A stretch of 38,479 nt of DNA from CAYJAQ01 sp964368275 (GTDB taxonomy: Bacteria; Bacillota_I; Bacilli_A; ML615J-28; CAG-313), in the NCBI GenBank assembly GCA_964368275.1, contig CAYJAQ010000007.1, positions 1 to 38,479 of the forward strand, written 5' to 3'. Shown here piece by piece: positions 7,904 to 15,211 of this stretch. The notes beneath the pieces were generated by a model. It did not search any database, was not told where the DNA came from, and saw only the letters and a program-made list of their open reading frames with translations. The position numbers and the translations under genes are program-made. Each line of letters opens with the position of its first letter. The stretch's first letter is position 1.

Positions 7904-7937
7904 TATTATTCTCCTTTTTTATTTTATTATTATGTTA

Positions 7938-7966
7938 ATTATAGCACTATATACTTAAAAAAGCAA
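7938..7966 (-). promoter_or_regulatory. sigma-A promoter of eno
   Basis: On minus, TTGCTT (7966-7961), 17 bp, TATAAT (7943-7938). A perfect Spo0A-box sequence (TTTGTCGAA, 8004-7996 on minus) lies 29 bp upstream of the -35. Confidence 0.78.
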
Positions 7967-8010
7967 TATTTTTAAAAGTTTATCGTATTTTATTATTCGA
8001 CAAAATTAAT

Positions 8011-8038
8011 AAACTCCAAACAAAAGCGTTTGGAGTTT
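8011..8038 (-). terminator. terminator of the NifU-like/GGGtGRT operon
   Basis: Eleven-base-pair stem 8011-8021 with 8028-8038 around a 6-nt loop, 8 nt past the stop codon on minus. The following T tract is imperfect. Confidence 0.75.
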
Positions 8039-8045
8039 TATTATA

Positions 8046-9047
8046 TTACTTATTTAATGCTTCTTGAACAGCAACGGCAACAGCAACTGTGGCGCCAACC
8101 ATTGGGTTATTACCCATACCAATTAAGCCCATCATTTCTACATGCGCAGGAACACTTGATGAACCAGCAAATTGTGCATCCGAATGCATTCTTCCCATTG
8201 TGTCAGTGAAACCATATGATGCAGGACCTGCAGCCATATTATCTGGATGAAGTGTTCTTCCTGTTCCACCACCTGATGCTACTGAGAAGTATTTCTTGCC
8301 TAATTGAATACATTCTTTTTTGTATGTACCAGCAACTGGATGTTGGAATCTAGTAGGGTTAGTTGAGTTACCAGTGATTGATACGTCAACACCTTCATGA
8401 TGCATAACAGCAACGCCTTCACGAACATCATCGCAACCATAGCATTTTACAAGACTACGTTCACCTTTAGAATAAGCTTTTTCATATTCAACCTTAAGTT
8501 TTCCAGTTGCATAATCAAAAGATGTGCAAACATGAGTGAAACCATTAATACGTGAAATAATTAAAGCAGCATCTTTTCCTAAACCATTTAAGATAACTCT
8601 TAATGGTTCTTTACGTACTTTATTAGCTGTTTTGGCAATACCAATTGCACCTTCAGCAGCAGCAAATGATTCATGTCCTGCTAAAAATGCAAAACATTTA
8701 GTTTCTTCTGATAAAAGCATTGCGCCTAGATTACCATGGCCTAAACCAACTTTACGGTCATCAGCAACACTGCCAGGAATGCAAAATGATTGTAAGCCAA
8801 CGCCAATATATTCAGCAGCTTTACTTGCAGAGGTAGCTTTGTTCTTTAAAGCAATTGCAGCACCAACAGTGTATGCCCAACATGCATTTTCAAAACAGAT
8901 TGTTTGAATACCTTTTACGATGTTATATACATCAATACCATAGCTATCACAAATAGTTTTTGCTTCTTCGATAGATGCAATGCCATTTTCTTTTAAAGCT
9001 TGATTAATTTGATTGATTCTTCTTTCATAACTTTCAAATAATGCCAT
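8046..9047 (-). CDS. GGGtGRT family protein
   Basis: A member of the family named after its GGGtGRT motif, visible here as SGGGTGRTLHPD in the last third. The function is not established. The family is regularly found beside a NifU-like scaffold protein, as here, which suggests a role in Fe-S or metal metabolism; this is inference from context. I start it at the ATG at 9047 (MALFESYERR, 333 residues), because an AGGAGG site lies just upstream; extension to 9107 would overlap the upstream gene by 50 bp. It is soluble, rich in Gly and Ala, with several cysteines and histidines (for example CYGCDD, TGRTLHPD, MGRMHSDA). Confidence 0.85.
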   Translation of the reverse strand: MALFESYERRINQINQALKENGIASIEEAKTICDSYGIDVYNIVKGIQTICFENACWAYTVGAAIALKNKATSASKAAEYIGVGLQSFCIPGSVADDRKVGLGHGNLGAMLLSEETKCFAFLAGHESFAAAEGAIGIAKTANKVRKEPLRVILNGLGKDAALIISRINGFTHVCTSFDYATGKLKVEYEKAYSKGERSLVKCYGCDDVREGVAVMHHEGVDVSITGNSTNPTRFQHPVAGTYKKECIQLGKKYFSVASGGGTGRTLHPDNMAAGPASYGFTDTMGRMHSDAQFAGSSSVPAHVEMMGLIGMGNNPMVGATVAVAVAVQEALNK

Positions 9048-9057
9048 GATGATCCTC

Positions 9058-9750
9058 CTATTCTTGACGTGGATCAATATATTTTGATCCTTCGCTGAAG
9101 CGGCCATATGTACCTTTAGCTTTTTCTAAAGCAACGCTTGCTTCTGTTCCTTGTTTAACCATATTCATAAAACGGCCAAAGTTCAAATATTCATAACCAA
9201 TGATTTCATTTTCATCATCAAGGGCAATCTTCGTAATATAGCCTTCAGTAAGTTCTAGGTAGCGAGGTCCTTTAACTTTAGTACTATAAGCAGTACCTAC
9301 TTGGCTTCTTAAGCCCTTACCTAAATCTTCTAGACCAGCACCAATTGGTAAGCCATCTTCTGAGAAAGCTGATTGTGTGCGTCCATAGATAATTTGTAAA
9401 AATAATTCTCTCATTGCTGTATTGATAGCATCACATACTAAGTCAGTGTTAACTGCTTCTAAAAGTGTTTTACCAACAATTGCTTCAGATGCCATTGCAG
9501 CTGAATGAGTCATACCAGAACAACCTAATGTTTCGATTAATGCTTCTTCAATAATACCATTTTTAACATTTAATGTTAATTTACAAGCACCTTGTTGAGG
9601 AGCACACCAACCAATACCATGGGTTAAACCATTGATATCAGTAATTTCTTTTGAATAAGTCCATTTTCCTTCTTGAGGAATAGGTGCACAACCATGACTT
9701 GCGCCTACTTTAACTGAACACATTTCTTTTACTTCATTTGAATAATTCAT
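9058..9750 (-). CDS. NifU/IscU-like iron-sulfur scaffold-related protein
   Basis: The 230-residue product resembles IscU/SufU scaffold proteins over about residues 40-130. GWCAPQQGACKLTL aligns with the first cysteine loop of IscU, and LGCSGMTHSAAMASE with the FGCGSAIASSS loop; GKTLLEA follows, as in the family. A third ligand cysteine at the usual distance is not seen, so cluster binding must differ from IscU. The N-terminus (MCSVKVGASHGCAPI) and the C-terminal 90 residues are extra to the scaffold fold. It is the first gene of a two-gene operon with the GGGtGRT gene (10-nt gap, shared ribosome-site region). No cysteine desulfurase is adjacent. Confidence 0.82.
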   Translation of the reverse strand: MNYSNEVKEMCSVKVGASHGCAPIPQEGKWTYSKEITDINGLTHGIGWCAPQQGACKLTLNVKNGIIEEALIETLGCSGMTHSAAMASEAIVGKTLLEAVNTDLVCDAINTAMRELFLQIIYGRTQSAFSEDGLPIGAGLEDLGKGLRSQVGTAYSTKVKGPRYLELTEGYITKIALDDENEIIGYEYLNFGRFMNMVKQGTEASVALEKAKGTYGRFSEGSKYIDPRQE

Positions 9751-9787
9751 GTTTTTCCCTCTCTTAGTTTCTTTTTTATACTTTCAT

Positions 9788-9816
9788 ATTATATCAAATA
9801 TTTTACTTTATAGCAA
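9788..9816 (-). promoter_or_regulatory. sigma-A promoter of the NifU-like/GGGtGRT operon
   Basis: On minus, TTGCTA (9816-9811), 17 bp, TATAAT (9793-9788). It starts 5 bp past the gpmI stop codon. Confidence 0.77.
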
Positions 9817-9820
9817 ATTA

Positions 9821-11338
9821 TTATTTAATATCTTTTATCATACTTCTACCAGTCATTGCCTCTGGTTGTTTAATTCCTAACAGTTGAAGCATAGTAGGTG
9901 TGATATCACCTAAAGTTCCTGTTTCATGTAATATTAAGTTTTCTTTAGTTATGCAGAATGGCACAACGCTTGTAGTATGGGCAGAGTGTGGAGAACCATC
10001 TAAATTGGCTATGCAATCAGCATTACCATGGTCAGCACTAATAATTAATGTGCCCTTAACCTTTTGAACAGCGGCAAATACTTTACCGATACATTCATCA
10101 ACAACTTCAACAGCTTTGACTGTTGCTTTTTCAACTGCAGTATGGCCAACCATATCACAATTTGCGAAATTTAAAATAATTGTGTCATATTTTTCTGATG
10201 CAATTGCTTCTAGAACTTTTTCAGTCACAAGATAAGCACTCATTTCAGGTTGCATATCATAAGTTGCAACCTTAGGTGAATTAACCAAGATACGGTCTGC
10301 ACCAGGGATTTCTTTATCAATACCGCCATCAAAGAAATAAGTTACATGAGCATATTTTTCGGTTTCAGCAATTCTTAATTGCTTTAAATCATGTGCTGAT
10401 ATAACATCACCATACATACTGTCAAGTGTTTGTAAATCAAAATTTACTAAACCTTTTACCTTTTCACTATATAACATCATGCATACATAAGTTAAGTCTT
10501 TAAATGTTTCATATCTAGTAAGTTTAGTCTCACTTGGATTAGTAAGGGCTAAACTAATTTGAATAGCGCGGTCTGGTCTAAAATTAGCAAAAATTACACT
10601 ATCACCATCTTTTATTGTTGCTTCTTTATTAACAATAAATGGTTTAACAAATTCATCTGTAATACCTTCTTCATATGATTCATCTATGCCACCAAGAATA
10701 TCCTTCACTGGTGCTTCACCATATACTAGAGCATTATATGCAAGTTGAGTACGATCGTAGTTTTTATCACGATCCATTGCGTAATATCTTCCGGATACAA
10801 TACCTGCCTTGATACCTTCTGAGAAATTATCATTTAATTCTTTTAAATAAAGCTTTGCTGATTTAGGCGGAACATCACGTCCATCCAAGAATGAATGAAC
10901 ATATACTTGTTTTACCCCTTCAGCTTTCGCCGCATTCATTAAATAAATGATATGTTGGATGTGGGAGTGAACTCCACCATCAGACATTAATCCCATTATA
11001 TGAAGGGCAGAATTATTTTTCTTAGCATGTTCGATAGCCTCATGGATTGCTGGCATGGATACTAATGTGTTGTTCTTAACAGCAATATTAACGCGTGTTA
11101 ACGATTGATAAACAATCCGACCAGCCCCAATATTTAAGTGTCCTACTTCACTGTTTCCGAATTGACCTTCGGGTAAACCAACTGCCTCACCACTAGCTTC
11201 GATAGTTGTATATGGATACTTTTTGAATATAGCGTCCAAATTAGGTTTCTTAGCTTCGACAATAGCATTACCAAATGCTTCTTTGCGAATACCATAACCA
11301 TCCATAATTACTAACATTACTAAATTTTTTTTGCTCAT
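9821..11338 (-). CDS. gpmI: 2,3-bisphosphoglycerate-independent phosphoglycerate mutase
   Basis: It interconverts 3- and 2-phosphoglycerate using two Mn ions and a phosphoserine. Visible motifs: MDGYG with the first metal aspartate, the catalytic serine in GNSEVGHLNIGAG, HSFLDGRDVPP, NFANCDMVGHTA, and SADHGNAD for the second metal site. I choose the ATG at 11338 (505 residues, MSKKNLVML) because AAGGTGA lies 7 nt upstream; an in-frame GTG at 11347 is inside that ribosome site. No clear hairpin terminator follows the stop. Confidence 0.97.
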   Translation of the reverse strand: MSKKNLVMLVIMDGYGIRKEAFGNAIVEAKKPNLDAIFKKYPYTTIEASGEAVGLPEGQFGNSEVGHLNIGAGRIVYQSLTRVNIAVKNNTLVSMPAIHEAIEHAKKNNSALHIMGLMSDGGVHSHIQHIIYLMNAAKAEGVKQVYVHSFLDGRDVPPKSAKLYLKELNDNFSEGIKAGIVSGRYYAMDRDKNYDRTQLAYNALVYGEAPVKDILGGIDESYEEGITDEFVKPFIVNKEATIKDGDSVIFANFRPDRAIQISLALTNPSETKLTRYETFKDLTYVCMMLYSEKVKGLVNFDLQTLDSMYGDVISAHDLKQLRIAETEKYAHVTYFFDGGIDKEIPGADRILVNSPKVATYDMQPEMSAYLVTEKVLEAIASEKYDTIILNFANCDMVGHTAVEKATVKAVEVVDECIGKVFAAVQKVKGTLIISADHGNADCIANLDGSPHSAHTTSVVPFCITKENLILHETGTLGDITPTMLQLLGIKQPEAMTGRSMIKDIK

Positions 11339-11366
11339 AATTTTCACCTTCTTTTTAACCTTGTAT

Positions 11367-11395
11367 ATTATACACCATTTTTGCTAATTATGCAA
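11367..11395 (-). promoter_or_regulatory. sigma-A promoter of gpmI
   Basis: On minus, TTGCAT (11395-11390), 17 bp, TATAAT (11372-11367), 28 bp before the ATG. Confidence 0.8.
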
Positions 11396-11439
11396 ATACA
11401 ATGGGAATAATTACGTTTACATTTTTTTATTTCTAATTG

Positions 11440-11958
11440 CTATTTTTTTTGATAATGACATACAACCCGGTCATAAATTATCTTAATACAAACAGCAATA
11501 ATTGGTAATTTAATAAATATTGCAATCACTCGATACCCTAAAACAGCTAGCGTAGTTTCTTCACCATATAGTAGCAGATTCATAATAGCATTATTACCAG
11601 TTTCTAAAAATGATGTTACTAAGACTGTTATTATTAATACTACCCATCCCAAATGATTCTGTTTCTTAATAAAAGTGGCGAGTATTCCACCAGCTATTCC
11701 CCAAAACATACTTGAAATAGTATATATGGGATTATAGCCAAAACTATTAAAGACAAAGCCATACAACAAGTCAGCCCCAATAGCAACAACAATACCCCAT
11801 GGCAATCCACCAATAATACCAGCTAGTAATAATGGCACAGCAAAAAAACTCAAGCGTAAGTAATCGCCTAACATAAAACTATACATCTTACCAACAACTG
11901 CAAGTGACATTAACAAAGACAAAATTGCTAACATTTGAATATTTACTCTTTTCACCAT
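11440..11958 (-). CDS. folT: ECF transporter S component, folate family (FolT-like)
   Basis: A 172-residue integral membrane protein with about six hydrophobic segments, the size of ECF substrate-binding S components. The pattern LRLSFFAVPLLLAG, then YGFVFNSFGYNPIYTISSMFWG, resembles the folate-type S component; substrate assignment rests on this resemblance and is less certain than the family. It would work with a shared energising module (EcfA, EcfA', EcfT) encoded elsewhere. The gene has an AAGGTGA ribosome site and its own promoter. The predicted leader is only about 14 nt, so no riboswitch can fit. Confidence 0.8.
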   Translation of the reverse strand: MVKRVNIQMLAILSLLMSLAVVGKMYSFMLGDYLRLSFFAVPLLLAGIIGGLPWGIVVAIGADLLYGFVFNSFGYNPIYTISSMFWGIAGGILATFIKKQNHLGWVVLIITVLVTSFLETGNNAIMNLLLYGEETTLAVLGYRVIAIFIKLPIIAVCIKIIYDRVVCHYQKK

Positions 11959-11978
11959 CTTTTCACCTTCTTTTACTC

Positions 11979-12007
11979 ATTGTACCAAACATTCAATTTT
12001 TTATCAA
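11979..12007 (-). promoter_or_regulatory. sigma-A promoter of the folT-like gene
   Basis: On minus, TTGATA (12007-12002), 17 bp, TACAAT (11984-11979). It lies between the sigG terminator and the gene. Confidence 0.78.
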
Positions 12008-12034
12008 ACAAAATGAATTAATAGCGTAAGAAAA

Positions 12035-12057
12035 AGGTATTGTCAAATACAATACCT
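12035..12057 (-). terminator. terminator of sigG
   Basis: Eight-base-pair stem 12035-12042 with 12050-12057 around a 7-nt loop, followed on minus by TTTTTC. It overlaps the last bases of the sigG stop codon. Confidence 0.83.
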
Positions 12058-12826
12058 ACTCTTTGTCAAAAATTATTTTTAATGCTGTCTTTTCAAGTCG
12101 AGAAACTTGAGCTTGTGATATACCTATTTCTTCAGCAATTTCCATTTGCGTTTTACCATTATAATAACGATCATAAATGATGCTGCGTAGTCGCTTATTG
12201 AGTTTAGCGATTCCTTCTTCAATTATCATCTTATTTAGTCGTTGTTCCTCACTGCTTGTTTGGTCAGCTATTTGATCAACTAAATAAATCTCATCTGAAC
12301 CATTATTAAAAATTGGTGTAAAGATTGAGATTGGTTCCTGGATAGCCTCTAAAGCTATAACAATATCTAATGTTTCAATATTTATGGCTTTAGCGATTTC
12401 CTCAATGGTTGGTTCACGCGAATTTGTTGCAATAAATTGCTCCTTATATTGCAAAGCACGATATGCTGTATCTTTTAACGAACGAGACACTCTAATCTTT
12501 GAATTATCTCTTAGGTATCGTCTAATTTCGCCAATAATCATTGGCACCGCATATGTGGAAAATCGCACTCCATGAATAAAATCAAAATTATCGATTGCTT
12601 TTATTAAACCCATGCAACCTACCTGAAATAGATCATCGGCATTTTCACCTCGATTATTAAACTTCTTTACCACACTTAGCACTAGTTTCAAGTTACCTTC
12701 AACTAATTGATCACGTGCTTCCATATTACCCGCTTGACTTTCTTTTATTAAGTCCATTACTAATTCTTGAGGAATAACGACTAAGTCTGCCGTATTGATT
12801 CCGGTAATTTCTACTTTTCCCCGCAT
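12056..12826 (-). CDS. sigG: RNA polymerase sporulation sigma factor G
   Basis: Late forespore sigma factor. The N-terminus RGKVEITGINTADL is the sigma-G-specific leader (Bacillus KVEICGVDTSKL), bound by the anti-sigma Gin in that species. Region 2 follows with DDLFQVGCMGL (64-74), FSTYAVPMIIGEIRRYLRD and RVSRSLKD, then region 4 with the helix-turn-helix TQMEIAEEIGISQAQVSRLE. I start at the ATG at 12826 (256 residues) with GGAGGTG 6 nt upstream, not at the in-frame GTG at 12841. It lies 66 bp after sigE, as in Bacillus, and has its own sigma-F/G-like promoter in the gap. It is close in size to Bacillus sigma-G (about 260). Confidence 0.96.
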   Translation of the reverse strand: MRGKVEITGINTADLVVIPQELVMDLIKESQAGNMEARDQLVEGNLKLVLSVVKKFNNRGENADDLFQVGCMGLIKAIDNFDFIHGVRFSTYAVPMIIGEIRRYLRDNSKIRVSRSLKDTAYRALQYKEQFIATNSREPTIEEIAKAINIETLDIVIALEAIQEPISIFTPIFNNGSDEIYLVDQIADQTSSEEQRLNKMIIEEGIAKLNKRLRSIIYDRYYNGKTQMEIAEEIGISQAQVSRLEKTALKIIFDKE

Positions 12827-12845
12827 TTTTAACACCTCCACTTGG

Positions 12846-12874
12846 AGTATGATTAAAAACGCACAAAAAAATGC
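12846..12874 (-). promoter_or_regulatory. candidate sigma-F/sigma-G-type promoter of sigG
   Basis: On minus, GCATT (12874-12870), 15 bp, AATCATACT (12854-12846). The forespore consensus is roughly GYATA, 15 bp, GGNNANAMT; the spacing and the ANAMT end match, and the leading GG does not. In Bacillus sigG (spoIIIG) is read from such a promoter. Confidence 0.5.
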
Positions 12875-12892
12875 AAGTAGCTATTATTTTAA

Positions 12893-13606
12893 TTAGGAAA
12901 CTTTTACTAGGTTTTCAATTTCCTGTCGCATCTTATCAATAATTCTTTTTTCCAGTCGTGATATGTAAGATTGTGAAATACCAAGAATATCAGCTACTTC
13001 TTTTTGTGTTAATGGTGGATCACCCTTCAAACCAAAGCGCATAACTATTATTTCACGCTCACGTTCATTTAGTTTATTGAGTGCGGTATATAAGTTTTGT
13101 AAGTCCTCTTCTTCTGTTAATTCATGAAGGGATAATGGACTGCTGTCCCCTAACACATCACTCAGCATCATTTCATTGCCTTCACTATCTACACTAAGTA
13201 CTTCATCTAATGATAGTTCTTGGCGAATCTTTGTCGTTTTGCGCAAATACATTAATATCTCATTTTCGATGCAACGTGAAGCATAAGTAGCTAGCTTAAT
13301 GTTTTTATCCATCTTGAAAGTTTGTACACCTTTAATTAATCCCATTGAACCAATACTAACTAAATCTTCTATATTAATTCTTGTCATTTCAAATTTTTTA
13401 GCAATAAAGACAACTAAACGCAAGTTATGGACAATTAATAAATTACGTGCTTCTAAATCACCCTCTTGCACTTTTAAAAGAAGAGCCGTCTCTTCTTCTT
13501 CAGCAAGTGGTGGTGGTAAGATGTTATTGCTGTTGATATAGAAACAACTGCTAATAGTTGATTTTTTGAATAAACGTTTAATAATTTTAATCAATAACTT
13601 AATCAT
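12893..13606 (-). CDS. sigE: RNA polymerase sporulation sigma factor E (pro-sigma-E)
   Basis: Early mother-cell sigma factor made as an inactive precursor. The 237-residue product begins with a basic, amphipathic pro-sequence (about residues 1-22, LLIKIIKRLFKK) followed by FYINSNNILPPPL. This matches the YYIGGSEALPPPL processing region of Bacillus pro-sigma-E, where SpoIIGA cuts. Region 2 (NLRLVVFIAKKF, DLVSIGSMGLIKG, ATYASRCIENEILMYLR) and region 4 (TQKEVADILGISQSYISRLEKR) are complete. Sigma-K is similar in sequence, but direct coupling to spoIIGA settles the identity. The start overlaps the spoIIGA end by 8 bp with GAGGGGG upstream. Confidence 0.97.
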   Translation of the reverse strand: MIKLLIKIIKRLFKKSTISSCFYINSNNILPPPLAEEEETALLLKVQEGDLEARNLLIVHNLRLVVFIAKKFEMTRINIEDLVSIGSMGLIKGVQTFKMDKNIKLATYASRCIENEILMYLRKTTKIRQELSLDEVLSVDSEGNEMMLSDVLGDSSPLSLHELTEEEDLQNLYTALNKLNEREREIIVMRFGLKGDPPLTQKEVADILGISQSYISRLEKRIIDKMRQEIENLVKVS

Positions 13607-14306
13607 TTTTCCCCCTCATATGTTGATTTAGAATTATATCATAATCAGTCAGTTCAACAAAGCTATACACTACTTGATAATATTGTTTCCTGATTACTAA
13701 GCTAGGTCCTGTATATATTGGCAAGTTTTCTTTTCCATGAATGCTTATCACTTCTAATTCACCCAAGTAACTGAAGTTTTTGTTCAAATACTTCTTGGAA
13801 AAGTAAACAACTGGCATTCCTAGAAAGGAACTCACGTTCCCAGTATCCCATAACGCTTTATATTTAGTATTATCATATGCCAGTTTTACATTGTATTCAA
13901 AGCATTGTCTTTTCATGCCTGCTTTTGCAAAATATTGAACTGCATAGATAATGATTATATATATGACAGCTACCACCATCAACAGCCAGTTATTTATATT
14001 AAAGACCACCAATGTTCCAATAAATGCTAAATTAACGAAATAAAAACTTGCAATCAAAGCAACATAAGAAGTATTTTTTTTAAAAGGAAAGGCAATTAAA
14101 CCAATTAGAATTCCCAAAAGATAGCGAATGTTATATATATAACTAATAGGCACGATAAAGAGCATTAATGCTAAAACTGATATAATTAGTGCTAAACAAA
14201 TGCGATACCAAATAATTTTAACTTGGAAAATAATCGCTAATGTTTTTAAAAAAGCATAATTAACAAAGATAGTCGATATTATTACTAAATCTAAATAGAC
14301 AATCAT
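13599..14306 (-). CDS. spoIIGA: sporulation sigma-E factor-processing peptidase
   Basis: A membrane-embedded aspartic protease that removes the pro-sequence of sigma-E in the mother cell. About five hydrophobic segments fill residues 1-125. The catalytic motif follows as ALWDTGN with Asp154, then LGMPVVYFS and a short C-terminal domain ending YDIILNQHM. I start at the ATG at 14306 (MIVYLDLVII, 235 residues), which aligns with the Bacillus MKIYLD start and has GGTGG upstream. The longer reading to 14324 begins inside the -10 element. At 235 residues it is shorter than Bacillus SpoIIGA (309), mainly after the catalytic motif. It overlaps sigE by 8 bp. Confidence 0.93.
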   Translation of the reverse strand: MIVYLDLVIISTIFVNYAFLKTLAIIFQVKIIWYRICLALIISVLALMLFIVPISYIYNIRYLLGILIGLIAFPFKKNTSYVALIASFYFVNLAFIGTLVVFNINNWLLMVVAVIYIIIIYAVQYFAKAGMKRQCFEYNVKLAYDNTKYKALWDTGNVSSFLGMPVVYFSKKYLNKNFSYLGELEVISIHGKENLPIYTGPSLVIRKQYYQVVYSFVELTDYDIILNQHMRGKND

Positions 14307-14322
14307 TGTTACCACCAAAAGC

Positions 14323-14356
14323 ATTATAACTACTTTACTAATAATTATTTGTCAAA
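14323..14356 (-). promoter_or_regulatory. spoIIG promoter: sigma-A elements with 21-bp spacer and overlapping Spo0A box
   Basis: On minus, TTGACA (14355-14350), a 21-bp spacer, TATAAT (14328-14323). The -35 lies inside a perfect Spo0A box, TTTGTCAAA on plus at 14348-14356. Bacillus spoIIG is known for the same design: near-consensus elements about 22 bp apart, activated by Spo0A bound at the -35. The leader would be only about 10 nt. Confidence 0.85.
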
Positions 14357-14510
14357 AGGTGTACAGATTATTGTTTCTTGCTTTTTTGTTTATTGCTAAA
14401 TAGATTGAGTTGATTTTTTAAATACATTTATCTTAACTTTACTAAGTAATTAGTGGTTCATATTTACTATTTATTAATTTATTGTGTTTCTGGGATACCT
14501 AGCAAGCGTT

Positions 14511-14549
14511 AAAAAAGACACACTACCGAAGTACTGTGCCTTAGTGTCT
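14511..14549 (-). terminator. hairpin terminator, probably that of ftsZ, now displaced by the ISL3 element
   Basis: Reading minus, the outer arms are TGTCT (14549-14545 on plus) with AGACA (14520-14516), the inner stem is GTG/CAC, and the top is TAC-TTCG-GTA. A T run (14515-14511) follows. It faces transcription coming from ftsZ, 660 bp past the ftsZ stop; without the 600-bp element the distance would be about 60 bp. The stretch 14357-14510 holds nothing else I recognise. Confidence 0.65.
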
Positions 14550-14589
14550 AGGACTGATTAATTATTTCATTTTCTTTCTAAATTATTTT

Positions 14590-14621
14590 GGTTCTTGAAA
14601 ATAGTTTGTGCTTTTGTGCTT
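14590..14621 (+). repeat. left inverted repeat of the ISL3 element
   Basis: 32 bp, matches the reverse complement of 15158-15189 with one mismatch (third base T against C). Confidence 0.9.
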
Positions 14622-14665
14622 GTGCTTCGAATGAATTTCAAGTTTTGTGCTTAGTTAAAAAAGAA

Positions 14666-15049
14666 ATGACTTATCAACAAATAATTGAATACATTGCAAA
14701 TTTTGGCAAAGATCTTGAAGAAGCTTATAGTTTACTTCAAAACTTTTACAAATTTTCCAATTTGACTAAACATGATGAAGCTGAACAAAAACTTCTTGAG
14801 TGGTGTGATAAAGTAAATACATCCGAATACCAAATTCCTGAATTAAAACAAGTAACACTTACTTACAAATCTTGGAAGAAAGAGATTGTTAATTCTTTCA
14901 TTATTAATCCTCTTACTAAATCAAGAATTACAAATGGTTTTATTGAAAGCAAAAACAATTTTTGTAAAGTAATCAAAAGGGTAGGTTTTGAATATAAAAA
15001 CTTTGATGTCTTTAGAGCTAAAATATTATATACGATGAAAAATAAATAA
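14666..15049 (+). pseudogene. ISL3 transposase, C-terminal fragment
   Basis: About 128 residues from MTYQQIIEY to the stop. The pattern is the C-terminal end of ISL3 transposases: AYSLLQNFYKF, IPELKQVTLTYKSWKKEI, ITNGFIESKNNFCKVIKR, and GFEYKNFDVFRAKIL. The zinc-ribbon DNA-binding region and most of the catalytic domain are missing, so it cannot be active on its own. An open frame continues upstream through the left inverted repeat to a TTG at 14588, but those residues are repeat-derived, not transposase. Confidence 0.88.
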
Positions 15050-15075
15050 TTAAAAATGATATTATTTTTGTACGC

Positions 15076-15111
15076 AAAAAGGCTGAAGAACTAAATCTTA
15101 CAGCCTTTTTT
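15076..15111 (+). terminator. hairpin after the transposase fragment
   Basis: Ten-base-pair stem 15076-15085 with 15101-15110 around a 15-nt loop, followed on plus by T residues. It lies within the ISL3 element. Confidence 0.6.
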
Positions 15112-15157
15112 AGTTTTGTGTTTAATAACTCATAAGTAGTTTACGCTTTGTGCTCCT

Positions 15158-15189
15158 AAGCACAAAAGCACAAACTATTTTCAAGAGCC
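15158..15189 (+). repeat. right inverted repeat of the ISL3 element
   Basis: 32 bp, partner of 14590-14621. It ends 22 bp from the ftsZ stop codon. Confidence 0.9.
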
Positions 15190-15211
15190 AAATTCAACTA
15201 TCTCTATTTTA

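Larger units (their letters stand above)
14590..15189 (+). mobile_element. internally deleted ISL3-family element (MITE-like)
   Basis: A 600-bp element bounded by 32-bp inverted repeats, 14590-14621 and 15158-15189, beginning GGTTCTTGAAAATAG and, at the other end, GGCTCTTGAAAATAG; the arms differ at one base. Several TGTGCTT repeats lie just inside the ends. Inside, only the C-terminal third of an ISL3 transposase remains. The flanks (ATTATTTT on the left, AAATTCAA on the right) do not form the 8-bp target duplication usual for ISL3, so the insertion is old or rearranged. Confidence 0.85.

Noticed and set aside
8536..8907. A 123-codon open frame on plus, antisense to the GGGtGRT gene
   Set aside because: Shadow of a strongly conserved coding sequence; no ribosome site or promoter.
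11959..12034. Possible tetrahydrofolate riboswitch before the folT-like gene
   Set aside because: The -10 lies only 21 bp before the ATG, so the leader of about 14 nt cannot hold an aptamer.
12062..12070. Spo0A-box match TTTGTCAAA in the 3' end of sigG (others at 22685 and 36785)
   Set aside because: These lie inside coding sequence away from promoters and are expected by chance in AT-rich DNA.
14622..15157. CRISPR array suggested by repeated TGTGCTT
   Set aside because: The repeats are short, irregular and confined to the ends of the ISL3 element; there are no spacers.
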